The notes under the pieces were generated by a model. It ran no database searches, was not told the origin of the DNA, and was given only the letters and a program-made list of their open reading frames with translations. DNA of 64,000 nt, from NCBI GenBank assembly GCA_003439945.1, contig QVRM01005211.1:102001-166000 (forward strand). The letters run 5' to 3'. The translations under genes were made by a program, and so were the position numbers. How positions within the stretch are numbered: the stretch's first letter is position 1; every line of letters starts with the position of its first letter. Positions 36,132-47,938 of the stretch are shown one piece after another. This DNA comes from Dermanyssus gallinae. Lineage: Eukaryota > Arthropoda > Arachnida > Mesostigmata > Dermanyssidae.

Positions 36132-36479
36132 ACCCAACTGCGCCCAACTCTTGTTATTCCAGTTCAATTATCGCGACAATTTCGCTCCTGGAAAAGAAGA
36201 CGACCTTAAATTTGCCAGCCAATCGTTGGGCGTCACGAGTACGATGGGCGCGCACAATGCCTGATAACCATCTGACTCAAAGAGCCTGAATAAGAAGCTA
36301 TAAAAATGCACCCAAGTACCAACATCGGCGATGAGCCTCGAGAACGATGAGGACCGGTCTTCATTGGATTTCATCATAAAATGTTGACCCAGGGGCGACG
36401 CATTTGAAATAGTAAAGTTTTCGTCAAGATAAAAATAAGAGGACATATTCTACTTTTATCGATTTTAAAATTGCACTCG

Positions 36480-36890
36480 ACTGCGTTAGAAAGAACGGGG
36501 TTTATTACGTCAACAGGTCAGTGGTACATAAGACTGGAATCGTTTAGGGTGACTATGCAAGCCCGTTCTTCTTCAGAGACGCACGCATTTTATACCGATG
36601 ACTTTACAGTTCGCGCGAAATCACAAAATCACCTGCAGCTTTATCTACGGGAAACTTCAGATTGGTACCAAGAAACCCACTGACAATCAATGGCGCCAAA
36701 TAAAGAGTTCTACGTTAACGCGCCCCGGCTGTCATTTAGCAGACATATAGAAGAAATGCGTAGCAGGGCCACCGCGACCACCATCCTAGTGGGAGACGTT
36801 ACTGACAAAACCAAAAACCGCGCTAAACTTATTTGGAATACACATTTTACTTATATGAAGATATTGTCAGCACACAATTTCCCTGCATTT
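36480..36890 (+). pseudogene. Decayed LINE-D relative
   Basis: Two short frames mirror LINE-D on the opposite strand. ETHAFYTDDFTVRAKSQNHL with LQLYLRETSDWYQE matches LINE-D PHAFCADDLVILAKLREHL with QYYLNKIDNWCKE. NAPRLSFSRHIEEMRSRAT matches LINE-D APRPSFSRHVEIILARAT. Roughly 20 residues between them are lost. Motif C survives as YTDD. Confidence 0.7.
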
Positions 36891-37650
36891 TAAAATGTCA
36901 AATCTCAAAAACATAAAAAAATAAACGATTGTACTATACTACCATTTTATTACAAATAAACTTACAACAAACAGCAAGTTTTCGTTAATCACAATCAACC
37001 GGACTTTAATTTCTTCATCTGTTGCTGATTTTGGATGTCATCCAAGAGACTTCATTCCCGATTGCCGATTGAAACTCTGTACACAAACCAATTTTTGAGT
37101 ACAACTTTAATGCCATCAACATGATCGGGTTCACCGTTTTTTCACACCAATGTTTGTGAGAGAATCGACAAAATCTCTTTACCTAAATGTCAATAAAGAT
37201 GGCACCATTCACCAGTGCGCTAGATTTTAAGTCATACTTCATTACCCGGCTAAATGCAAACGCTTCCTTAGGCTGTAAGCGTAAGTTTTAACGTAGTTTA
37301 ACTGCATATGCGTTCGATTAAGTTTTTCTATCCAATAAATGATGTGGGCTCAAGGGGTGCCTTCGCCATAATGTGAGGTTTGCAAAATAGAGAGGCGACC
37401 CAAGTCGCTACTCTACACCTATACGAGCAATTAAAGCGAAATCTTAGCAGTTCGGAGATTAAAAAAAGGGCATCTCTAGTCTAGGCGCCTGAACTTGTGC
37501 TGACCGGTAGGAGCGTATACTATCGTGTGATGTACTATCGCATATATTATAACAGAATGTTTGATGATGGTATAATACGAGAGCACGATTGACGGCTGAC
37601 CACATTGTAGAGCAAAGCGAACAAAATACTATACGTACACTGCTGATATA

Positions 37651-40030
37651 TCAATCAATCAATCAGGTTTATTGACGTGCCCAACAAGTTGGCAATCTGT
37701 CACCTTTCATTCAAAATATACATAATATACGAGTCTTTGTACCGATCAAAAGTGTGTTTGCGATAAAATTGAGTATAAGTAGCACAACAGAAGTTTACGA
37801 ATGTATGCACATTTCAGAAGCGTAAAGCAACAAAATTGAGTATAAGTAACACAATACAAGTTCAAAACTTCAAAACAACCTAATACAAGTTTAATACCTA
37901 TATAGTAAAATAAGTTTAAAACAATTCACTCGGAGTCACTTGTTTCTTCGTTCTTCAGCAGTAAGAGAAGATGTCGTTTAAAAACGGCAGCTCGTTCCAG
38001 ACCGTGGGCAGCATGTAGGCCAGTGAGTGCCGAAGTAGAGTGAGTCTAAACCCTGGCACTCTGAGTTGGTTCCTGTAGCGCTGCGACCGTACAGGGGTAA
38101 GGACGAAGTCAAAAACACAATCTGAAGGGATTCCATTGTTTTGCACCCTATAGGCTAGCACGGCTAACTTAAAACGTGTCAGCTGATCAAGCTTGAGAAG
38201 CCCGAGCCTGGTGTACCATGGAGTCACACTCGCGCGACGAGGAAGACCTATTATGGCTCTAACCGCGTCATTCAGAACGACCTTTAGCTTGTCTAGGGTC
38301 GTGGAATACGTGGCGCCCCACAGAGTAATTCCGTAAGTTAGAATTGGTTCTATAAGCGCTTTGTAGACACGTACTAGAAGATCCCGCGAAGCCCTGGCTC
38401 TCCTCAAACGCACGAGTGAGGCCACCACGGCGTAGCAGACCCTGACACTTGATCTCAGTTGACTGTCCCATTTCATATGCTCGTGTAGCACAATGCCAAG
38501 ACATTTTGCGTCTGAGCTGAGAGGGATAGCAGAGCCGCCTATTTGTAGGGAGATATTACCAGTTTTGAACTTCTGTCTCGATGCCCGTTGTGGAATGTGG
38601 TAAAGAACGAGTGTCGTCTTCGTCAGGTTAACGACAAGACCAAATCTTTGAAATGGCCTTCTCAATACCTGTTTCAACGTGCTGAAGATTAAACCTATTA
38701 TTGGACAATTGGGAGGGTGAGACACGGAACAAAAAAGTGGTGTCGTCTGCATAAACGATTGGGCGGCAATCTACGTACCTCTCGATGCCCCGCAGGACGA
38801 AATTCATGTAGGTGATGAAGATAAAAGGTCTAAGAACCGACCCCTGGGGCGTACCAGTGGATACAGTTCCCGTCGCAGACCTTAGAGCTCCCACCGCCAC
38901 AAATTGCCTCCGTCTACTAAGATACGATTTATACCAAGATGTTACTGCTGGTGCGCAGCCTAGTTGCAGGAGCATCTTAAGAAACTTAGAGTGGTCGAGG
39001 CAGTCGAACGCTTTGCTACGTCGAAATGCACCAAGGCACATTTTTCCATCCGCCGCAGCTTTAATGATCTCCCACCATATATGTCCCAATGCTAGCTCAG
39101 TTGATCGTGCCTCCCTAAAACCGAATTGATTTTAGAGAAGAATTTTAAGTCATTTAAATGGCTTTCCAGCTGTTGTTTGGCAAGTTTTTCAAATACTTTT
39201 GAGACGAAAGACACTAAGGATATCGGGCGATAGTTACCAGGTTGGTCCCTCCCGCCTTTACCCTTATACAGCGGAGTTACCGAAGATGTCTTGAGGCGTT
39301 CCGGAAACACGCCCGTTTTAATGGAAATATTGAATACGGCAGCTAGAGGGGCCGCTAAGGTGTCAATGAATTTAGGGTGAAATTTACCCGGCACGTTTCC
39401 ATCGCTGTCGAGTGAGTCTGTCTTTACGTCTTTAGCAGCTATTCGCAGTTCCTAAGCTGTAATAGCACTAAAGGAAAATGCGTTGGGCTCGGAGCTCCAT
39501 AGGTTTGAGATGAAACTGTCAATCGGCTCTTGAGGAGGGAGCAAGGATGTAGTTTTTTTTACCGATAGATGAAAAGAAATCATCATCATCATCATTCAGT
39601 GCGTCCACTATCTCCTGGATCTCCTCCAGTTCCCTCTCTTCAACTAGTAGTCGACTCGGCACCGCTCCAGACTTTTTGCTACGGCCGCAGATTTCATTAA
39701 GGAAACTCCAGAGCTTGGCAGGGCGGTTACGTACAACTGTTGTTCGTAGTAGGTTTTCCTAGCCACTTTCAGTTCTACCTTGTACAACACCTGCAATCTC
39801 TGAAACGCCTCTCTGTCAACTGCGGACCGTGTGCTAACCCACTGGCGGCGAGCGCGATCGACAGCATGTCTCAATTTAACCAAATTATTAGTGAACCAAG
39901 GCGAGCGGTTTACAATTTTCGAAGCCCTTTGCTGTTGCAACGGGAAGCAATCGCTATACAGGAGCCGGAGCTTACCATTGTATGACTCGAAGGCCTCCTT
40001 GGTCTCAGTTGAGACGAGAACAGAAGACCA
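37651..40030 (-). mobile_element. LINE-B, 5'-truncated non-LTR retrotransposon
   Basis: On the minus strand it reads from a (TA)n junction at 40030 through the linker between endonuclease and RT ([20 protein letters not shown]), the RT and C-terminal region, a 3' UTR of about 290 bp, and an (AATC/GATT)n tail at 37651-37666. RT motif B (TGTPQGSVLRPFIF) and C (IVYADDTTFLF) point to a CR1/L2/Jockey-like type. The endonuclease is missing. The 3' part recurs at 18152-18661 and the 5' part at 43794-44256. Confidence 0.9.
37955..40030 (-). pseudogene. LINE-B ORF2 remnant (reverse transcriptase)
   Basis: Frames in order on the minus strand: 40018-39644 linker with [15 protein letters not shown] block; 39394-39092 with VTPLYKGKGGRDQPGNYRPI and SLVSFVSKVFEKL (RT fingers); 39089-38628 with motif A region GAFRRSKAFDCLDH, motif B and YADD; 38752-37955 with the thumb and LLVRVYKALIEPILTYG to the C-terminus. 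The catalytic Asp of motif A is not in frame. The neighbouring frame reads HFDVAK there, so a +1/-1 pair has swapped it for Arg. There is a stop near 39452, frameshifts near 39090 and 38690, and about 31 bases lost near 37990. Confidence 0.85.
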
Positions 40031-40381
<351 letters not shown>

Positions 40382-40411
40382 CAACACTGGATGGAGTAGA
40401 CCTGTTGGTTT

Positions 40412-41032
40412 TTGATCGAGACATGGTCTTCGAGTCAACTGTCTCTAAATAACTATTATGCCGTTAACTGTGTCGCTACTAGGGTTAGCAACATCGGTCG
40501 TCCGAGCGGAGGAGTGTCTGTATTTTACAACCACCGACTGGGCGACATGAAGACTTTAATAGCAGAGGATGACTGCGTTGTCATTGAGGGCAGCCGTATC
40601 AACGTCATAGCACTATACGTGAGACCAGCCCCAGTAGAGGGCACCGGTGAGTTAGTCGAGAAGCTCACGACATGTATACAGCGGTTAGACTGGTACCGGC
40701 CCACCATTATTGCTGGAGACCTCAATGCGCGACTGGACAAACCAACTGACAACAGAACAATCGCATTAATTGATATATTAGCAGATCTAGGATTTTGGAT
40801 TGCTACTGATCCCACCGTGGCGACATTTGAAGGAGCTATGGGTAGCTCTGTAATCGATATATTTGCCACCAACCTGGTGCAATCTGCTGTTCACTACCTA
40901 GGGCGGGATCATCAACTTATTGGAGGAGCCACTCTGACAGCGCATGTACCCGTCGGGCTTGACGTCAGTGTTGATGTCCAGATAGCAAGACAAAAGAGTC
41001 ATGAAGAGAGTTGCTCTGTCAAAATATCTTGA
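40412..41032 (+). pseudogene. LINE-C endonuclease domain (N-terminus missing)
   Basis: The frame starts near the ETW motif (IETWSSSQL), then RPSGGVSVFYNHRL, TIIAGDLNARLDKPTDN (the GDxN motif), GSSVIDIFATNLV, and GRDHQLIGG in place of the SDH motif. The first roughly 30-60 residues of an APE domain, with the conserved Asn, are lost at the (TA)n junction. After about 41005 the reading moves to the frame of the RT (ALSKYLDSQRL), so the ORF end at 41032 is a frameshift product. Confidence 0.85.
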
Positions 41033-43091
41033 CAGTCAACGCCTTTCGACTATTATAAATACAGTATTCCCGTGTCCTGAACGCCCACTGATTGAGGAGT
41101 ATAATGAGCTACTCACAGGGCTCCTTCTGTCCTGTATGCCGCCACAGCATGCAAGACGAGGAACGCCATGGTGGACACCACAATGCTTCAGTGCGAAAGC
41201 TATTCAGTTCCAAGCAAGAGACCTCGCACGTATGCGACCAGAAATGTGCTCGCTTTACGCAGCATCTAAAGCGTTATATAGACGAACGCTCAAAGAGGCC
41301 AAACTCCAATACGAAATACGGAAGGAGGACAAACTACTATCGAAAGCTCATGAACAACCGCACGTATGGCTCAAGACTACAAAGCAACTACGAGCACCAT
41401 GCCCCGTAGACCGTGGAACCCTACGAGCACACTTCCAAAACATCCTGCGGGACAAGGACACAATTCCGCGAGAGCCGCCAACCTACACAAGCGTCTGGTC
41501 TGAAGAAGATACCCAGTGGAGGGAATACCTGGGGCGAGAATTTGATATTCAAGAGGTGACGGAGGCAATCCATAGCCTAAGGAAAAATAAGTCGCCTGGG
41601 CCGGACAATATACGGAATGAACACATTCAGAAGGCCATGGTGCTTGCACCATGTTGGACCACGCTGTTCAACGAATGCATGCGTAGAGGAAAGATCCCAT
41701 CAAGTTGGCGACAGTGCCTTCTGACTCTCATCTCTAAAGGCAAGGGCACACCCACTGATCCTGCCTCCTGGAGAGGTATAGCAAAGAAAAGCTGCATTTA
41801 CAAGTTACTGGCCAGTTTGTTGGTACGGAGACTGACACCTTACATTGCCCACAAAGACGCACTGCCAGACGAGCCACATAGATCAACACTATCAGCTTGT
41901 ACAACACTCCTCAAGGATATCGACAGCACCCTCTCACGAAAAGGTCAATTTTTGTACAGTGTGTTCGTTGATTTCCGAGCAGCCTTTGACTCGGGTTCGA
42001 GGTGCATAGTTCTTAACAAATTCGCTGAACTTGGTGTTCCAGCACCAATCGTAGGACTTCTCCAGGATGTCCTCCAAACAAATCAAGTCGTCATAGATGA
42101 TGGAGTCACAGAGCATCCGCCACTGGTGCAAACTAATGGGTTCACACAAGGAGACAATCTGAGCCCGCTGATGTTTACACTTCTAATAGCGGACCTGCCA
42201 CCCAAAATCAAGAAACGACACCCCACGGTCGATATAATTATGTACGCGGACGACCTGATGATTTACAGCCGGAGTAGATTTCACCTTCAACAAGCATTGG
42301 CAACCCTCTCTTCATATATTGCCGACGTTGGACTGGAAATCAACGCCCAAAAGACTGAGGCGATGAAATTTAGACGTGGCGGTAGAATAGCAGAAGGAGA
42401 CACTTTAAATCTAAACGGTAATGTTTTGAGCTATGTTAATAGATTCACATACTTAGGCGTGACACTGACGCCCAGTGGCAAAACGTTTGGTGTACATATA
42501 GAACAGCGAGTAGCAAAGGCACTGGTGGCCGCAACAATGATAGCACAGCCGCAAAAACTGTCACTCAGCACGGCACTGGCTTTGTTTAATAGCACCAACT
42601 GCATCTTATGGAATAGAACTGCTCTGGGAGAAACTGAGCACAGCACACCTCGCGTTGTTAGATAGTACTAAACCTGCATTTCTAAAAAGGGTCTTGGGCC
42701 TGCACTGCTCAACGCGAAATCGTTTGGTCTATCTTCTTACAGGTACTCCGCTGTTTGTCGAACAGTTAAAGTCGCAGTTTAAGTTCCCAGAGACGCCGGC
42801 CTATCGTGAATTTATTAGGCTGTATGATGAAAAGATGGCAGACGTTGATCCCGATTTTTATAACACAAGAGCAATGACAAACACTGAGTGGAAGGGGGTG
42901 TGCCGAAATACTCGTCATACGGTTGTAAGATATGCGGTTCACGGGTTCCACCATGCAATATGTAGAACAGAAGGATATCATGACCTAAGTGATCTTTGTA
43001 TATGCAAATATTGTGGCTTATCATGTTCAAGATACCACGCTGGTCAATGTACGAAAATGACATCGATGACAAGTCTGAATATGATCTCATA
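41001..43091 (+). pseudogene. LINE-C reverse transcriptase and C-terminal finger
   Basis: A long frame (41001-42665) carries the linker PPQHARRGTPWWTPQCFSAK, SLRKNKSPGPDNIRNEHIQ, fingers (LLTLISKGKGTPTDPASWRG), motif A FVDFRAAFDS with its Asp, motif B NGFTQGDNLSPLMF, motif C MYADDLMIYS, and YLGVTLTPSGKTF. Near 42600 a one-base shift moves the reading to another frame (YGIELLWEKLSTAHLALLDS) and on through 42655-43092, ending with the finger CICKYCGLSCSRYHAGQC and the stop at 43090. The RT catalytic residues are all present. One indel separates them from an intact C-terminus. Confidence 0.9.
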
Positions 43092-43176
43092 GGATGGATT
43101 GTGGATATAATGTTCTTATAATATATATGTGTAATGTGCAATACCTAACCAAGGTGACAATAAACGATTGAAAAAA

Positions 43177-43188
43177 ATATATACATAC

Positions 43189-43233
<45 letters not shown>

Positions 43234-43281
43234 TGTATAAATATGTATATATATATATAAATATGTATATATATATATAAA
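43177..43281. repeat. (TA)n array at the 3' end of LINE-C
   Basis: AT run with repeated aaatatgtat interruptions. The same flavour precedes the second direct repeat at 45758. Confidence 0.95.
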
Positions 43282-43793
43282 GTGCTGCTTCTAAAGTATG
43301 CGTACAATCCTGATGGCTTTGTGGAAGCAACTTTCTGTAAAACGGGCGCGTCACGGTCTGTTCAACGTCTAGAACCATGTCAAGACACAACTTCATTTTT
43401 GACTTTAATTTGAGGAACATAAATAAATGTATAAGTGCTAAGTCCACAAATAAAAACAAAACAATCACAGCATGACAAGAACATTTGGCGCAATTAAATC
43501 TAACGGCACTCCACAAATACTAGCAAATTCACGTGTGTACTGGGTCTAGACGAATTGTTATATGTTTCCGCCGCTGACCGACAGATATTGAGCCTAATGC
43601 AAGCGGCTATCCTAAACAAAACAAACTTCGGTAGTAACTTGTTTAGCGGTTTTCGGTTGACATTTAACGAGCCAAAGCTACAGCAATATACTGGAAGCGG
43701 TGTCGAATCGGGCTGGGATCGTGCTTAATGGATATAGGGATATGAGTATCTGTATTGTTTTATTAGTATGTTTTCGTTCACTCCAAGGACGCT
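43279..43793 (+). repeat. Direct repeat DR1 (about 515 bp)
   Basis: Nearly identical to 45758-46276. Both start aaagtgctgcttctaaagt straight after a (TA)n array and both end ttcactccaaggacgct. Differences are a few substitutions plus small indels near the left end. The right-hand neighbours differ (LINE-B fragment here, unique sequence there). Confidence 0.92.
43504..43728 (+). CDS. Duplicated 74-codon open frame in DR1, unknown
   Basis: Open between an upstream TAA and the TAA at 43726, without ATG at its start. It reads CVLGLDELLYVSAADRQILS, LMQAAILNKTNFGSNLF and SGFRLTFNEPKLQQYTGSG. The same frame is open in DR2 with only a few changes (for example Tyr to Asn, Ser to Arg). It looks like a fragment of a real protein, perhaps an internal exon or part of an unrecognised element. 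No family match recognised. Confidence 0.35.
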   Translation, partial: RHSTNTSKFTCVLGLDELLYVSAADRQILSLMQAAILNKTNFGSNLFSGFRLTFNEPKLQQYTGSGVESGWDRA

Positions 43794-44423
<630 letters not shown>

Positions 44424-45709
44424 CAGGTAGTTCAATAAGTTCTTAGAATGATCTTTTTAGAATTCGAATTTTGGCGCGCTTCCACCTCTATTAGGAACTG
44501 CAACTTTTCGACTGCCAGCAGTCAAAATATTATGGTGATTGGCCGTTGCGATTTCGTTTGATCGCTTTCCCGTGCAACGTATCGGCGTGATTTTGAAAAA
44601 TTGAGAAAAAATAGTTTCGAGTGGTTATCAAGCATTTTATTTCAAAGGTTGGAATGCGACCCAAGTGAAAACTGAGTTAGACGAGGTGTACGGTGACTCT
44701 GCGCCATGTTTTGCCACTGTTTCCAACTGGATTAATGAGTTAAAAAGAGGTCGCAGGAGCACCGGGATGAACTACGTTCAAAACGCCCAAAAACGGCAAC
44801 TGATTGGGAAAACGTGGAAAAGGTGCGGAAAATCGTTGCCGCAGATAAGCGAGTGAACATTAGGGAGATAGCGGAGGCCTTGGGGATCAGTTTGGGTAGT
44901 GTGCATTTCATCCTGCACGAAAACTTGAAGATGAAAGAGCTCAGAGAAAAATGGCTGCCGCATTTGCTCAACCAAGGCCAAAAAAACGCGCCTGTTTTCG
45001 CTTCACAGCGAAATTTGGCCAAGATGTCGAACAATCCGTCGGATTTTTGGCGCAGATTCATGACCGTCGATGAAAGCTGGGTCCATCACTACACTCCCGA
45101 GACCCAAGAAGCATCTTGCCAATGGTGTGCACCTGATGAAGGACCTCCGAAGAGGGTGCGGACAACGGCATTGACCGGAAAGGTGATGGCTACAGTTTTT
45201 AAGACCAACGTAGAATAATGCTGGTCGACTACCTTGAGAGCGGTAAAACGATCACAGGAGAATATTAGGCAAGACTGTTAGACTGCCTTTAGCAAGAACT
45301 CATCGTGAAACGGCCAGCTTTGCAGAAGAAGGTTGTCCTGTTTCACCAGGACAATGCTCCTGCACACAAGTCCCGGCAAGCATCGGCAAAACTGGCCCAA
45401 CTGAGGTTCGAACTTATTGAACAACCTTTCTATTCTCCAGACCTGGCCCCCTCTGATTATTTCCTCTTCGGACATTTGAAGAATCGTCTCGGTGGAAAGC
45501 GTTTTTCCAGCAATGAAGAGGTTAAGGCTGCTGTCAATGCCTATTTTCAGTCTAAAGACGCGGAATTCTACTTAAGAGGTATAAAAGCTCTGAAATCTTG
45601 GTGGGAAAAGTGTATTGATCATCTCGGGGAGTATATCGAATAAGATAAATTTAAAAACATGATTTGGAAAATTCTTGGTTTTCATTCTAAGAACTTATTG
45701 AACTACCTG
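44424..45709 (+). mobile_element. Mariner transposon, copy 2 (ends intact, gene broken)
   Basis: 1,286 bp with TA at 44422-44423 and 45710-45711. The terminal inverted repeats match at 28 of 28 positions (caggtagttcaataagtt then cttagaatga), better than copy 1. The interior is about 93-95% like copy 1 by eye. It could still be moved in trans by an active relative because its ends are perfect. It sits inside a (TA)n array between the two direct repeats. Confidence 0.94.
44601..45643 (+). pseudogene. Mariner copy 2 transposase pseudogene
   Basis: The start ATG has become TTG (44601), a TAG follows within a few codons, and one-base losses near 44635 and 44765 plus small changes near 45200, 45268 (TAG) and 45290 break the frame. 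Fragments: 44665-44856 (NELDEVYG-like, SAPCFATVSNWINELKRG), 44814-45218 (helix-turn-helix; TVDESWVHHY with the first Asp), 45305-45643 (FHQDNAPAHKS with the second, SPDLAPSDYFLFGHL with the third). All three catalytic Asp codons survive, unlike copy 1. Confidence 0.92.
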
Positions 45710-45757
45710 TATATATATATATATATATAAATATGTATATATATACATACATATATA
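45710..45757. repeat. (TA)n array right of mariner copy 2
   Basis: AT run with aaatatgta and catacat interruptions, leading into direct repeat DR2. Confidence 0.95.
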
Positions 45758-46276
45758 TAAAGTGCTGCTTCTAAAGTGATAATGGCTTTGTGGAAGCAAC
45801 TTTCTGTAATTGCCTTTCCACTAAACGGGCGCGTCACGGTCTGTTAAACGTCTAGAACCATGTCAAGACACAACTTCATTTTTGACTTTAATTTGAGGAA
45901 CATAAATAAATGTATAAGTGCTAAGTCCACAAATAAAAACAAAACAATCACAGCATGACAAGAACATTTGGCGCAATTAAATCTAGCGGCACGCCACAAA
46001 TACTAGCAAATTCACGTGTGTACTGGGTCTAGACGAATTGTTAAATGTTTCCGCCGCTGACCGACAGATATTGAGACTAATGCAAGCGGCTATCCTAAAC
46101 AAAACAAACTTCGGTAGTAACTTGTTTAGCGGTTTTCGGTTGACATTTAACGAGCCAAAGCTACAGCAATATACTGGAAACGGTGTCGAATCGGGCTGGG
46201 ATCGTGCTTAATGGATATAGGGGTATGAGTATCTGTATTGTTTTATTAGTATGTTTTCGTTCACTCCAAGGACGCT
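45758..46276 (+). repeat. Direct repeat DR2 (about 515 bp)
   Basis: The partner of 43279-43793. It has a 15-20-base segment (aattgcctttccact) near 45807 that DR1 lacks, while DR1 has a different stretch (gcgtacaatcctg) near 43299. Confidence 0.92.
45987..46211 (+). CDS. Duplicated 74-codon open frame in DR2, unknown
   Basis: Homologous to 43504-43728: same length and frame between TAG and TAA, ending NGVESGWDRA. The frame surviving in both copies is weak support for coding, because few mutations have accumulated since duplication. Confidence 0.33.
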   Translation, partial: RHATNTSKFTCVLGLDELLNVSAADRQILRLMQAAILNKTNFGSNLFSGFRLTFNEPKLQQYTGNGVESGWDRA

Positions 46277-46301
46277 GTACTATCAGTGGAGAGTGGATAA
46301 C

Positions 46302-46603
46302 GTAGTTCTCACAAAGACACGCGTCACATAAGGTTTTTTCCATTAAATGTAAGTAAATATGATCTAAATCGGGAAGATTCATTGCTTGCACCGCTTACTC
46401 GGAAACATTGCGAACAACACAACCAAAGAGCTCGTCGCGGGCTTTTAGGAGCTGAGCCGCCACGTACAGTATGTGACGCGATAGTTGCATTGCTGCCAAA
46501 AGAACAAACAAACAAACTAAGAAAAAAATATGCAAAGCAACTATGCTTATTACAAACTGTGTCACTACTGTGGCAGCGGAACTTAAAAGACGTCAATGTT
46601 TAA
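46302..46603 (+). CDS. Unidentified open frame, about 100 codons
   Basis: Open from about 46302 to the TAA at 46601 without an early ATG. It reads RFFPLNVSKYDLNREDSLL, APLTRKHCEQHNQRARRG and AIVALLPKEQTNKLRKKYAK. The composition is plausible for a protein (mixed charge, basic helix near the end). No recognised domain, and no clear splice sites. Could be an exon or a retroelement gag-like piece. Confidence 0.25.
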
Positions 46604-46789
46604 TGAGCGACGATGGCGACGAGGACGACGGTAAGAGTTTCCCTTATCAAGATCAAGGCCGTAAGCATTGTCCGCCGTTGTTAGCTTCTGACCGTCAAAC
46701 CACGCACGCAATCTGCAACGGCTACCGACTGACAATGTGTCAGTGGGCAAGATAAGTGTTCCTTTTCGTTTGTTGTGCGCGTGCGTGTG

Positions 46790-46960
46790 TCGTCGTCGTT
46801 GTTGTTGTTGGTGCTGTTGTTGTTGTTGTTGGTGCTGTTGTTGTTGTTGTAGTTGTTGTTGTTGTTGTTTTTGCTGCTGTTATTGTTCTTGCTGCTGCTG
46901 CTGCTGTTGTTGTTGTTGCGGATACTTCTGCTGCTGCTGCTGCTGTTGCTGTTGTTAGGG
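46790..46960. repeat. GTT/GCT triplet-repeat tract
   Basis: Long run of gtt, gct and gtc units. The minus strand gives an N/S-rich open frame and an interrupted polyQ frame. Coding status unknown. Confidence 0.85.
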
Positions 46961-47780
46961 CTTCGGTGTGATACCTTAGCGGCTTTTCTAATAACATCCA
47001 TCATTGGCATACATCATTCTGTGCGTGACGGTAGATACGTACGTAACCACGAGGGCTATGGCAGCAGTAGGACCGACCGTGTTGTCTGGCCAAAGTAGCA
47101 GCGTCCGTCGAGACGACGAGATAAGCAGCATTGCGTTGCGCATAGCTGCTAGCTGTACTGTGACGTCGGACCAGCTGCATTCCAACGCTCAAAACAATCA
47201 CCAAAAATACACAACAAATCTGAATATCTGAATCGTGTGTGCAGATGTGCGTGTGGCGCTGTCACTTCGATCGGTGATCGGCTTATGGCGGTGCGCTTCA
47301 CAACACAGATTGCGGACGTTGTCGATCGCTGTATGTCCACAAATAGTCTACGCAGCGTGTGATATTGACCGCTATTATGTACGTTTAGCCACGGCTCCTA
47401 CACGCACTGCCAGTTCTGTTTGTTAGTACACACTAGAAGCAGTAACAGCTTCGATAACGAACGTGCGGTTATCTCTAACAGTTGCTGATGTTGAGTCGCT
47501 TCGACGCCTGCAACTTCTGCAATCAAATCGAACAGCTCGTTGCACACTGAAGTTACCAGTAGACCGCGTCATGTCTGAACAACACAAATTTAGCAGAGGC
47601 TCGCTGGTTTATTTCTTGTCGTTTGCCTCTACCTCTACTACCGTCTATAGTTGCAATACAATCTCACGCGTCTGAAATTATACGTCTGAAATACTACCAA
47701 TCGTTAGTCATTGACCAAAGATTTAGATCTAAAGTAATGTACCTCGTTTTCTATACCTAACATGTGCATGCATTGAGAGT
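46961..47780. other. No gene recognised
   Basis: GC-moderate sequence with short ORFs on both strands. No motifs or convincing splice pairs. Confidence 0.35.
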
Positions 47781-47781
47781 A

Positions 47782-47938
47782 AGTACAGCTTGTGATAGTA
47801 GACATATATGCTAAGTACAACTTGATAGCGCACATACGAAGTAAGTACAGCTTTGTGATAGCATACAAATAGAGTAGGACAGTTTGTGATAGCATGCATA
47901 TATGTTAAGTACAGCTTGTGAAAGCTTATATAGTATAT
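47782..47938. repeat. Minisatellite, five units of about 31 bp
   Basis: The block aagtacagcttgtgatag and degenerate forms recur at 47782, 47813, 47843, 47873 and 47907, each followed by a cata/tatatg stretch. Confidence 0.85.

Larger units (their letters stand above)
40381..43176 (+). mobile_element. LINE-C, 5'-truncated non-LTR retrotransposon
   Basis: About 2.8 kb between two (TA)n arrays. It contains most of an APE endonuclease, a full RT and a C-terminal Cys/His finger, then a roughly 85-base 3' end finishing gacaataaacgattgaaaaa. It differs from LINE-A and LINE-B in sequence and tail. It lies opposite in orientation to the adjoining LINE-B. At least two frameshifts make it inactive. Confidence 0.9.

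Noticed and set aside
46681..47010. Minus-strand Asn/Ser-rich frame over the GTT tract
   Set aside because: Triplet-repeat translation. The polyQ frame has a stop and no splice sites are convincing.
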